Notes under the pieces: model-generated
Databases searched by the model: none
Told to the model about the DNA's origin: nothing
The model's input: only the letters and a program-made list of their open reading frames with translations
Position numbers and translations under genes: made by a program
Part shown: positions 1 through 6,668 of the stretch, in pieces
Numbering within the stretch: the stretch's first letter is position 1
How the letters are laid out: each line of letters starts with the position of its first letter
Source of the DNA: Bacteroidota bacterium
Lineage (GTDB): Bacteria > Bacteroidota > Bacteroidia > Bacteroidales > Paludibacteraceae
Assembly: GCA_023391625.1 (NCBI GenBank)
Contig: JAEWAN010000020.1
Span: forward strand, 1 to 21,208
Reading direction: 5' to 3'
DNA length: 21,208 nucleotides

Positions 1-609
1 TTTGATGCGGGGACAAAACTCCTGACCTTTGCCACACCCATTGTTCAAACCGCAATGCTGGACTGCGCTGCCAAAAGTTTTTCCGCCCTGCCGCTTCCGC
101 CCAGCCGTTATTATCAGCTGCGTCAAATAGCTTTCCTTTGTGCAGTTCACGGACAGGCTGCGGAAATCGATCTTTTAATGAAGATTCAGGACAAATTGAA
201 TATCTCCGGCCGTACCGCCAGGCGTTTGCTGGAAGAATACCGTACGGTATTCCAAACTGAATCACTGGGAGAGCGTGTCTTTGACCTCGGATGCGGAGGA
301 GACCCGGCTGTGTCCTATGACCGCCATATGCGCAGGACACTGCTCCGCCAGAGAATAGCCGAAATCCTGAAACCACGGGAACTGACTTTGGTCCGCAGCT
401 ATCTGGGACTCTGTCATCCGGAGGAAAAAGGCATATCCTTTCAGGAACTGGCCGCTCGTCTGAACTACAATGGACCCAGCGGCGCGGAAAAGGCCTACAA
501 AAATGCCATCAACAAATTAAAGAAGCAGCTCCATGGTGGGGCATACGGGCGATGGCTGGATGTCCAGCAGGCCATCCGGGAGGCACAGTGCGGAACAAAG
601 GCGGATTGA
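1..609 (+). CDS. RNA polymerase sigma-70-family sigma factor, 5'-truncated by window edge
   Basis: The reading frame is open from base 1, so the start lies outside the window; 202 residues are visible. The first visible residues (GTKLLTFATPIVQTAMLD) resemble sigma region 2.3/2.4, where promoter melting and -10 recognition occur. A helical middle part (about residues 40-85) fits region 3. The segment around LKPRELTLVRSYLGL followed by ISFQELAARLNY and a Lys-rich helix (about residues 120-180) fits the region 4 helix-turn-helix that reads the -35 element. I infer a specialised sigma factor rather than the housekeeping one, because region 4 is divergent and no region 1.2 is seen. Sigma factors of this kind are common in Clostridia, sometimes on integrated elements. 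An ATG at position 55 lies inside the conserved region 2, so it is unlikely to be the true start. Family assignment is by motif reading only. Confidence 0.7.
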   Translation, partial: FDAGTKLLTFATPIVQTAMLDCAAKSFSALPLPPSRYYQLRQIAFLCAVHGQAAEIDLLMKIQDKLNISGRTARRLLEEYRTVFQTESLGERVFDLGCGGDPAVSYDRHMRRTLLRQRIAEILKPRELTLVRSYLGLCHPEEKGISFQELAARLNYNGPSGAEKAYKNAINKLKKQLHGGAYGRWLDVQQAIREAQCGTKAD

Positions 610-704
610 GAGCATGTTCTGCCATTGTTTTCAGAGCGCCCGATTGGTGACTTTGCGCTTCTTTACATCAAAGCGTCTTCTTCTACATAACTTGTTGCAT
701 TCAC

Positions 705-713
705 ATTTATATT
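705..713. repeat. Target-site duplication, left copy
   Basis: The 9-mer ATTTATATT lies immediately outside the left inverted repeat and recurs exactly at 2430-2438 outside the right one. Because the IS tips are A/T, the duplication could also be read as 7 bp with 16-bp inverted repeats. Confidence 0.9.
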
Positions 714-728
714 TAGGCGATTGCGAAA
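714..728 (+). repeat. IS terminal inverted repeat, left
   Basis: TAGGCGATTGCGAAA matches the reverse complement of 2415-2429 at 15 of 15 positions. Identity stops inward of base 728. Confidence 0.93.
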
Positions 729-852
729 GTAGGAGAAGAAAACGGAGCAGAAGCATCAATAGGTCGAGAGCTGGCGCGAAACAAAAAGAGAGGCATAAGA
801 AATCAAGCCCCAGACAGACCGATGTGGAGCATATATGAATACATTGAAAAAA

Positions 853-2292
853 TCAGACGACAAGTTTACGGACACTGAGCGTGAGTTTGCAGTCATGAAG
901 ACGGTCGGCTAGAACGACACAAAGAAGCTGGACGATGCCGGCCAAAAACAAATCGGCTTTCGTGGTGAAAGTGTTAAAGGTTTTTCTGTGATTCAGTCCC
1001 AACACAGCCTTGAAAGAGCCGATGGAACGCTCCACAGCAACACGCTTGGCATAGAGAGCCGACCATTGGGGTGTGCCGCGGATAATCCCGGGATAGAGGC
1101 GCTTGTCGGCACACGGGTAAACATATATGCTGCGGCCATATGTGGCTGATGAGCAAGGATTTTCGCAGCGGCAACGCCAGGAAGTCCCACGAAGGGTAGA
1201 AACGGTTTCGGACTTAGGACAAATGAATTTAATGCGTTTTGAACGATTTTTTCCGCCGCAAACACTGTGGAAGCGCATAGGCGTTTTATCTGCGGGGCAC
1301 AAAGGAATGCCAGATTCATTGAAGTCGGCAGAGGGGGAGGTCGCTGAATTGCGCGGATTCATAGGGATAATAGCGCGAGAAAAGCCGTATTCGCCGAGTA
1401 ATGCAGTATACAAATCATAGGAATCAAAAGAGGAATCGCCCATGAAGGTAGAGTATGCAAGGGACGGATGAGCAGTTCGGAAATCATCCAAAACAGGCAG
1501 CAACGCTTTCGCATCGTCAATTTCCTTGTCAGCGTCGGGGTTATCAGAACGCTTCTCCGCCAGCATCTCGGTGTGTTTGGCTTTGAAGTCTTCGTCAAAC
1601 AAGGCGATGTGATGGATAATGCCAAGACCGTTGGTAAGTACCCCAGCCTTTTGCGCGTAGCAGAAATGGCCATTGACATATTGTTGCCTAACGGCGGGGT
1701 TGGCGATGGCATGGTCAGGAAGAAGACCGTAAACTGCCTTGTATGGGTTCACCTCCGGGTTCGCCTTGGCAAAGGCCTTTGCCTGATTCAGCTTTGAGTG
1801 AAAAAACTTGGGATTGTTTTCAGCAACGTAGCTCTCGATACCAGTGGTATCGAAAATGAGGCTGTCAGCAAGTTCCGCGTCCATCGTGCGGCAGATAGAT
1901 TCCGTGATGTCCACCAAACGCTCGAACAGCTCGGCGATATACGGTAGGAAATCCTGCTTGAACCGAGTGAGTTTGGCGGCATCGGGAACTTTGCGAAGAC
2001 CACAGAAATCGCGCATTTCCTTACTGTGGCGGAGTGTGACGAGGAGCTGACTGTCGTCCGTGTATCCGAAAATCCTTTGAAGCAGAAAGCTCTTTATGAA
2101 TCCTTCAAGCGGATATTCGCGTGGACGCCCTATCCGCTGGTAGAACGCCATGTAGAACCGCGCCGGAATGAGTGCATCCCAGTCAATGTGTTCGTCCAGC
2201 ATACGGAATAGCTTCGGCTTATCTTCCTCAAGGCTGGCGGCTACATCATGGTAGATGTCCATAAGTGACATCTGCGCATATTTATTTCGCAT
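853..2292 (-). CDS. DDE transposase of the insertion sequence
   Basis: This 479-residue protein catalyses cut and strand transfer of the surrounding IS. The N-terminal third (about residues 25-125, with GRPREYPLEGFIKSFLLQ) looks like the DUF772 DNA-binding domain of IS5/IS1182-type transposases. The catalytic triad is visible: D148 in LIFDTTG, D286 in TFMGDSSFD, and E421 in the motif Y414-x2-R417-x3-E421-x6-K428, an exact match to YREK spacing. A Cys-rich insert (about residues 330-395, seven Cys) sits between the second Asp and the Glu. The start was set at 2292 because the minus strand has GGAGG seven bases upstream of that ATG; an in-frame ATG at 2352 lacks such a site. No frameshift or stop interrupts the gene, so it may be active. 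Confidence 0.92.
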   Translation of the reverse strand: MRNKYAQMSLMDIYHDVAASLEEDKPKLFRMLDEHIDWDALIPARFYMAFYQRIGRPREYPLEGFIKSFLLQRIFGYTDDSQLLVTLRHSKEMRDFCGLRKVPDAAKLTRFKQDFLPYIAELFERLVDITESICRTMDAELADSLIFDTTGIESYVAENNPKFFHSKLNQAKAFAKANPEVNPYKAVYGLLPDHAIANPAVRQQYVNGHFCYAQKAGVLTNGLGIIHHIALFDEDFKAKHTEMLAEKRSDNPDADKEIDDAKALLPVLDDFRTAHPSLAYSTFMGDSSFDSYDLYTALLGEYGFSRAIIPMNPRNSATSPSADFNESGIPLCPADKTPMRFHSVCGGKNRSKRIKFICPKSETVSTLRGTSWRCRCENPCSSATYGRSIYVYPCADKRLYPGIIRGTPQWSALYAKRVAVERSIGSFKAVLGLNHRKTFNTFTTKADLFLAGIVQLLCVVLADRLHDCKLTLSVRKLVV

Positions 2293-2414
2293 GACTTTTC
2301 CTCCAGTTTTGCGCATGTCCTTGGACCTTTGACACCTACAATTATACCGCATAACTGGAGGAAAGTCAGATATATTCGATGCTCAAAACCGTTGGCTTTA
2401 CCAGCTTTTTTGAG

Positions 2415-2429
2415 TTTCGCAATCGCCTA
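2415..2429 (-). repeat. IS terminal inverted repeat, right
   Basis: Exact reverse complement of the left repeat at 714-728. The transposase gene starts about 120 bp inside this end, so its promoter probably lies within the right end of the element. Confidence 0.93.
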
Positions 2430-2438
2430 ATTTATATT
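2430..2438. repeat. Target-site duplication, right copy
   Basis: ATTTATATT, identical to 705-713. The reconstructed pre-insertion site is the AT-rich sequence just before CTGTAGGAGGG. Confidence 0.9.
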
Positions 2439-2707
2439 CTGTAGGAGGGAATTACCAAATCGTGGTTGCCCCGTCGTCCGGCAACTGTCGAAAAAACAAT
2501 TCATTTTTTGGGGTGAGAATTTTGAGCATTGCAGCTTAATACCATTTCGAAAAGCGCATAAAATCAGCCCACCTAATATGATCCACTGCGGATGTTTTTC
2601 GTTCATTCTGATACCTTTCAAGTAAGAACAAATTTTACTGTTCACGCAATAAAAAGCCATTTACCCAAGGCAAACTCCATGCAATTTTATAAGTGACAAG
2701 TAGGGTC
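2439..2707. other. Intergenic stretch without a supported gene
   Basis: The 269 bases between the IS duplication and the secreted-protein remnant are AT-rich. The only gene-like sign is an AGGAGGG at 2443-2449 followed by GTG at 2462 and a 24-codon frame ending near 2535; it matches nothing I know. I see no RNA gene, terminator or convincing promoter. Confidence 0.5.
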
Positions 2708-3213
2708 ATGATTATGAAAAAGACAGTACAACATTTACGACAAATTTTAAGCGTTATACTATTTGAGTATTGAACATGCTTTTCACAAGCGTACCGGTAC
2801 AGGCGTTTGCAGCTGAAGAGCCAGCACCGCGCATCCCTGTTTCAGCGCCGCTTGAACATCCGGAGTCTGTGGACTATGAAGCGAAGCAGCAGGAGGCTGA
2901 CGAATCTGCCAGCGCATCAGCGTCCACGTCGGACAGTACTCCGGCGGAATCCGCACCTCCTGTTTCACCCAGCGCTTCGCAGGCGTCGTCGTCTTCGCAA
3001 AGTGCTTCGGCAGAAACGACGGAGAGTACCAGTATACCGTCCAGTAGCTCGAATGCGCAGACGTCTGGAGACAGCAGTACATCTCCGAAATCCGCGAATG
3101 CTTCTGAGAGCGCAAGCGAAATTGAAGCGGCAGAAGATGTAAGTAGCCCTGTGGAAACTCCGGCAGAAGGAACATCGGAAGAGCCACCGCATACGCAATG
3201 TCGAAAATGCTGA
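2708..3213 (+). pseudogene. Broken Ser/Ala/Thr-rich secreted or surface protein remnant
   Basis: From ATG 2708 or 2714 the frame reads a signal-peptide start (MKKTVQHLRQILSVILF) and then hits TGA at 2771. A different frame, open from TTG 2770, continues with the rest of a signal peptide (NMLFTSVPVQAFA, cleavage plausible after AFA) and about 130 residues rich in Ser, Ala, Thr, Pro and Glu. Inserting one T near 2770-2773 would join the two halves into one normal signal peptide, so I infer a single-base deletion. The mature part is a low-complexity linker as found between the signal peptide and the first folded domain of large Gram-positive surface proteins. It ends at 3213 with no folded domain, sortase motif or membrane anchor, so the functional part is gone. 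A sequencing error in the T run is the main alternative for the frameshift, but would not explain the short 3' end. Confidence 0.6.
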
Positions 3214-3320
3214 CGCTTTCCGAAAACCTGGACTATACTCTTGCCGAACTGCTTCTTATCAATCGAGAGAAACCCGACACAGTGCGTGAACCGGTAAAAA
3301 GCTTGAAACCGCAAGCACGC

Positions 3321-4184
3321 TCATTGCGTAGCACGCGCCAAATGCTTCAGCAGCGCACCCATGGCCGGGTTCTGCAGCCCGGTCTTCGAGGGCCGGAAAA
3401 CCAGCAGACTGCCGCATGTGGGCTCCGGCGTCAGCAGGCGCAGGTCCGGGCCTGCGCAGCTTTCGGCCACACGCCGGGAAAGCATCGCAACGCCCGCGCC
3501 GCTGCGAACCATACGGGCGATGTTGCCCGCGGCCGCGCCGGTGTACCCAACCTGCGGTGAAAAGCCCGCTTTGCGGCAAAGCTCCAGGCTGGTTTCCAGC
3601 AGGCCGGTGCCGGCGCTCAGCAGCAGAAAGCGCTTGCCGCTGAACAGCGAAAGCGGGACGGCGCCTTTTGTGGCGCAGAAAAGTTTTTCGGGCACCAGAA
3701 GAACAAGTTCATCCTTGCACAGGATGACGTCCTCCGGCATCACGGGACCGTCCGGGATGCGGAAAAACGCTCCGTCACAGCGCCCGCTCTGGATGAGCGC
3801 GGGCATGGCGGTATTTTCCCGTTCCTCCACCATGAGCCGCGTGCGGGGATACGCGGCGGAAAAGTCCGCCAGCATTTGAGGAAAGCCGTAACAATCCGCG
3901 ACGGGGAGTAGCGCAAGGCGCAGGCTTCCGTCGGGGTGGACGGCCTGTTCCAAAAGCTGATATTGGCGCGCCAGCGCCTGTGCCGGAGGATATGCCCTGC
4001 GGCCTGCGTCCGTCAGCTCCGCCCTGCGATGGGCGCGGTCAAACAGACGGACGCCCAGCTGGAGCTCCAGCTTCTGTACCTGCTTTGAAATCACCGGCTG
4101 AGAAAGAAAAAGCGCGTCCGCAGCGGCTGAGAAGCTGCCGGTATCCGCCACGGCCAAAAAGGCCTGCACCCATTCCAGATCCAT
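3321..4184 (-). CDS. LysR-family transcriptional regulator
   Basis: This 287-residue DNA-binding regulator has the usual LysR length. The winged helix-turn-helix occupies about residues 1-60 (WVQAFLAVADTGSFSAAADAL, then LSQPVISKQVQKLE and LGVRLFDR, the family signature). The remainder is a two-lobed substrate-binding domain that senses a small effector, here unknown. The start is ATG 4184, preceded by GAGG eight bases upstream; a GTG at 4193 is in frame but lacks a site. It is divergent from the isomerase-like gene at 4318 and very probably controls it and itself through the palindrome at 4199-4223. Sampled GC reaches 70-77%, far above the roughly 50% of most of the window, suggesting a separate origin together with its neighbour. 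Confidence 0.93.
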   Translation of the reverse strand: MDLEWVQAFLAVADTGSFSAAADALFLSQPVISKQVQKLELQLGVRLFDRAHRRAELTDAGRRAYPPAQALARQYQLLEQAVHPDGSLRLALLPVADCYGFPQMLADFSAAYPRTRLMVEERENTAMPALIQSGRCDGAFFRIPDGPVMPEDVILCKDELVLLVPEKLFCATKGAVPLSLFSGKRFLLLSAGTGLLETSLELCRKAGFSPQVGYTGAAAGNIARMVRSGAGVAMLSRRVAESCAGPDLRLLTPEPTCGSLLVFRPSKTGLQNPAMGALLKHLARATQ

Positions 4185-4198
4185 ACGCCGCACCTCGC

Positions 4199-4223
4199 AA
4201 TATATTCCGTTCTGGAATATATT
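4199..4223. promoter_or_regulatory. LysR operator: perfect palindrome with T-N11-A core
   Basis: The arms AATATATTCC (4199-4208) and GGAATATATT (4214-4223) are perfect reverse complements around a 5-base centre. The inner part TTCCGTTCTGGAA is a T-N11-A box, the LysR-family recognition pattern. Its centre lies about 64 bases upstream of the predicted isomerase transcription start, the classical activator position. It also overlaps the predicted -10 and start of lysR, which fits autorepression. Confidence 0.8.
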
Positions 4224-4249
4224 GTACAGTAAACCAAAATTGATGGCAA
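4221..4249 (-). promoter_or_regulatory. Predicted lysR promoter
   Basis: On the minus strand, TTGCCA (4244-4249) is separated by 17 bases from TACAAT (4221-4226); each is one base from the vegetative consensus. Transcription would begin near 4214, giving a leader of about 30 nt. The -10 box overlaps the operator palindrome. Confidence 0.65.
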
Positions 4250-4268
4250 GAGCTATGAGCGCTACAAT
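4240..4268 (+). promoter_or_regulatory. Predicted promoter of the isomerase-like gene
   Basis: TTGATG (4240-4245), 17-base spacer, TACAAT (4263-4268); start expected near 4275. The -35 box overlaps the -35 box of the opposing lysR promoter by two bases, so the two promoters should compete. Confidence 0.65.
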
Positions 4269-4317
4269 AAAAGAGAAGAAGCAATGTGTCTCAATTTTAT
4301 GGAAGGGATGGTCGAGG

Positions 4318-5580
4318 ATGAAAACAGTTTGTATGTTTTTTGCGGCACGCCGCTATTGGGCGGATGAAGAAAAGCTGCGTTCCGCCTATGAAACGCTGGC
4401 GGCTCAAATGGGGGAAGGTATAGAATGCTGCCTTGCAGCGGACGCAATGGAAGAGGATAAACTGCCGCAGGGCGATTGCCTGATCGCGGTGCCCATGAGC
4501 GGCGCCGTGCAGCAGAACATCCTGGCGGCGGCAGCGGCCTATGAAAGCGTGGTGCTGTACGGCGCGTACATACGAGGCAATGCGCCCGGGGCACTGTGCA
4601 GCGAGATGCTGCGCTGCAACGCAGCCCCAACGCTGATGGATACGTGGGCCGTGCTGCGGCGCACGACGCCCGGCACACAGCTTGCGCTGAATGAGGCGCA
4701 GCTGAAAGATGCTTTGCAGGTATTGGCTGCATACAATGCGGTGCGGGGCGCTACTTTGCTGCAGATCGGGCATACTGAGCCGTGGGTCATCAGCAACGCG
4801 TCCGAGCCGGCGGTATATGAGGCGCGTTTCGGCGTGAAAATTCGTTTTGTGGAACAGGACGAACTGGCGCAGCTTTATCGCGGGGCGCAGCGGGAACAGG
4901 CGCAGACATATTATGACTGGTCCGTGCAGAACAGTACCGGATGCGCGGAGCCCACGGACGGTGCATTGTGGGATGCCTCGCGTATGGCATGGGCGCTGAT
5001 CACGCTTTTGGAGCGGTACGGTGCACAGGGAGCAGCCATCGCATGCTTTAATTTGCTCAGCGAGGGGACGACATCCTGCTTGGGCGTGAGCTATGTGAAC
5101 GACTGCACGCCCATGGTAGCCGCCTGTGAAGGGGATATGGACAGCGCGGTCACCATGCTGATGATGAAACATCTAACCTCCACAAAATTGTGGATGGCGA
5201 ACCCCGGCCTGCAGCCGGACGGGACGGTGAACTTTTCGCATTGCACGGCGCCCATCTGCTGCATGGGCGATCCGCTGCCCTGTACGCTGCGCAGCCATCA
5301 TGAAAGCGGCATCGGCGTCAGCCTGCAGGTAGAGCTTCCTCAGAAAAAGCGTGTGACCGCCTGCCGTATTTCCGACGAGGCTTCCAAAATGACGGTCCAT
5401 CTTGGATACTCTGCGGCGGGGCCTTATGAAACGGCATGCCGCACACAGATGCATGTGCGGTTCGACGATGCGCCGCATTATCTGCGCACGGTGCTTGGGT
5501 GCCACCAGGTGTTTGCTTTTGAGGATGTGGAGGAAAAACTTCTCAGGCTGGCGGCCCTGTTCGGCCTGGATGTGCTGTAA
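4318..5580 (+). CDS. L-fucose/L-arabinose isomerase-like protein, substrate unknown
   Basis: The 420-residue product resembles the C-terminal, catalytic part of the L-fucose/L-arabinose isomerase fold (COG2407-type). These metal-dependent enzymes interconvert aldoses and ketoses in the cytoplasm. The clearest match is about residues 240-335: ACFNLLSEGTTSCLG, then ACEGDMDSAVTMLMM with E271 as candidate metal ligand, NFSHCTAP with H308, and LRSHHESGIG with H327/H328. It is shorter than classical FucI (about 590 residues) but in the range of FucI-like archaeal and clostridial homologues. ATG 4318 was chosen because the protein aligns from MKTVCMFFAA; the open frame extends upstream through the promoter. 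It is divergent from lysR and followed 102 nt later by two oxidoreductases. GC is high (about 65% in samples), like lysR. The substrate, and even isomerase activity, are not proven by sequence. Confidence 0.8.
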   Translation: MKTVCMFFAARRYWADEEKLRSAYETLAAQMGEGIECCLAADAMEEDKLPQGDCLIAVPMSGAVQQNILAAAAAYESVVLYGAYIRGNAPGALCSEMLRCNAAPTLMDTWAVLRRTTPGTQLALNEAQLKDALQVLAAYNAVRGATLLQIGHTEPWVISNASEPAVYEARFGVKIRFVEQDELAQLYRGAQREQAQTYYDWSVQNSTGCAEPTDGALWDASRMAWALITLLERYGAQGAAIACFNLLSEGTTSCLGVSYVNDCTPMVAACEGDMDSAVTMLMMKHLTSTKLWMANPGLQPDGTVNFSHCTAPICCMGDPLPCTLRSHHESGIGVSLQVELPQKKRVTACRISDEASKMTVHLGYSAAGPYETACRTQMHVRFDDAPHYLRTVLGCHQVFAFEDVEEKLLRLAALFGLDVL

Positions 5581-5682
5581 TAGCACGCGGTGATTGGAAT
5601 TTTGGTGTTTCGCAGAGACAGATCACCGAATGGAACAAAAGGAAAGCAGAATACATAGCTTGTTAGGAAAGAAGGAACGCCT

Positions 5683-6663
5683 ATGCGTCTGGCAATAATC
5701 GGAAGCTCTGGACATTATCCTGTTGTTCTGGAGGGACTTTCAGAGCAAGAAGAGATGACCATATGTGCCATTGCACCGGGCTGCCGTGAGGAAGACATAA
5801 CGCCGTTGGCTGAGGCGTGTGCAGAAAACGGACACGCGCCTGCCGTGTGGGAAGATTGGAAAGAAATGCTGTCTGCAGAGCAGCCAGGCCTTGCGGTGAT
5901 AAATTCCTGGTTTGGGAAAACGGCAGATATGGTTTGCTGGTGTTTGTACCACGGAATTCCCGTATATGCGGAAAAGCCTCTCGCCGCAAGCCCAGAGGAG
6001 CTTGTCCAGGTGCGCCGGGCATGGGAAGAAACAACCTGCCCTTTAGGAGTGATGTTGACTCTGCGGTATGAACCGTGGTTCCTGACGATGCAAAAGGCGG
6101 TAGAAGCTGGACAGATCGGAGATGTAAGGCTTATCCATGCGCAGAAAAGCTATAAGTTAGGTCGGCGCCCGGAATTCTTTCAGCGCAGAAAGGACTTTAC
6201 GGGCCTGATCCCCTGGGTAGGCATCCATGCAGTCGATTGGGCAGTGAGCTTTGGCGGAAAATGCGTACAGGCAATGGGCTGGCATACCACGATGCATAAC
6301 CGTGGAATGCATGATATGGAGATGACGGCTGTCGCCATGCTGCGGTTTACGGATGATGCTTTTGCGACAATCTCAGTGGATTATTTACGGCCGGATGGGG
6401 CCGCGCGCCATGATGACGACCGTTTGCGCCTAACAGGTACGCTGGGAACAATAGAGGCCGTGGATGGACAGGTCTATTTGGAAGACCGTACAGGTCCCCG
6501 GCGCGCCCTGCCGTTGCTGGAGGGGCAGAATCCGTTTGCGGCATTTTTACATTTGCTGCAGAAGGGAGAGACGGCCGGCTTGACGCAGGCGGGTATAGAG
6601 GCGACACGCATCGCGCTGGCGTTGCGTGAAGCGGCGGATACAGGAAAAATACAGGAGGTTTGA
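5683..6663 (+). CDS. Gfo/Idh/MocA-family NAD(P)-dependent oxidoreductase
   Basis: This 326-residue protein has the two-domain layout of the family. The N-terminal Rossmann fold begins RLAIIGSSGHYP, a variant of the usual GxGxxG loop. The catalytic-lysine motif is AEKP with K98. The C-terminal alpha/beta domain carries GIHAVDWAVSF with H182 and D185, the usual proton-relay pair. Such enzymes oxidise or reduce a hydroxyl of sugars, inositols or uronic acids using NAD(P), in the cytoplasm. An AAGGA six bases before ATG 5683 supports the start. The next oxidoreductase begins 5 nt after its stop and its ribosome binding site lies inside this gene's last codons, so the two are co-translated. The substrate cannot be read. 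B. subtilis pectin loci carry a relative (YteT), so a link with pectin sugars is reasonable but inferred. Confidence 0.88.
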   Translation: MRLAIIGSSGHYPVVLEGLSEQEEMTICAIAPGCREEDITPLAEACAENGHAPAVWEDWKEMLSAEQPGLAVINSWFGKTADMVCWCLYHGIPVYAEKPLAASPEELVQVRRAWEETTCPLGVMLTLRYEPWFLTMQKAVEAGQIGDVRLIHAQKSYKLGRRPEFFQRRKDFTGLIPWVGIHAVDWAVSFGGKCVQAMGWHTTMHNRGMHDMEMTAVAMLRFTDDAFATISVDYLRPDGAARHDDDRLRLTGTLGTIEAVDGQVYLEDRTGPRRALPLLEGQNPFAAFLHLLQKGETAGLTQAGIEATRIALALREAADTGKIQEV

Positions 6664-6668
6664 ATCAA

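Larger units (their letters stand above)
714..2429 (-). mobile_element. Complete insertion sequence, 1716 bp, one transposase
   Basis: The element is bounded by perfect 15-bp inverted repeats (TAGGCGATTGCGAAA at 714-728 and its reverse complement at 2415-2429) and flanked by a 9-bp direct duplication, so both ends are defined from the sequence itself. It carries one intact transposase gene on the minus strand. The Y-R-E-K spacing in the transposase points to the IS4/IS1182-type DDE superfamily; a 9-bp duplication is compatible with an IS4-like insertion, but the family cannot be settled without a database comparison. The 124 bp between the left repeat and the transposase stop holds no gene I can support. 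The insertion lies between the sigma-factor gene and the decayed secreted-protein gene, and interrupts no recognisable reading frame. Confidence 0.92.

Noticed and set aside
533..838. Open frame of 101 codons on the plus strand crossing the left IS boundary
   Set aside because: It overlaps the end of the sigma-factor gene and runs across the IS repeat into the element; composition is Arg/Ser-rich without any recognisable domain.
723..879. Frame inside the IS left end encoding a helix-turn-helix-like peptide (ASIGRELARN)
   Set aside because: No start codon with a ribosome binding site; it overlaps the transposase 3' end in antisense and the similarity is too short to trust.
2462..2536. 24-codon GTG-initiated frame preceded by AGGAGGG
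   Set aside because: The ribosome binding site is suggestive, but the peptide matches nothing known and the gap between site and start is long.
2427..2660. Minus-strand frame of 77 codons between the IS and the secreted-protein remnant
   Set aside because: It crosses the IS boundary, lacks a ribosome binding site and has no family resemblance.
2874..3314. Minus-strand frame of 146 codons opposite the Ser-rich remnant
   Set aside because: Low-complexity Ser/Ala codons on the plus strand create open antisense frames; no start signal or domain.
4297..5172. Long minus-strand frame (291 codons) opposite the isomerase-like gene
   Set aside because: High GC suppresses stop codons; the plus-strand product has clear family motifs and this one has none.
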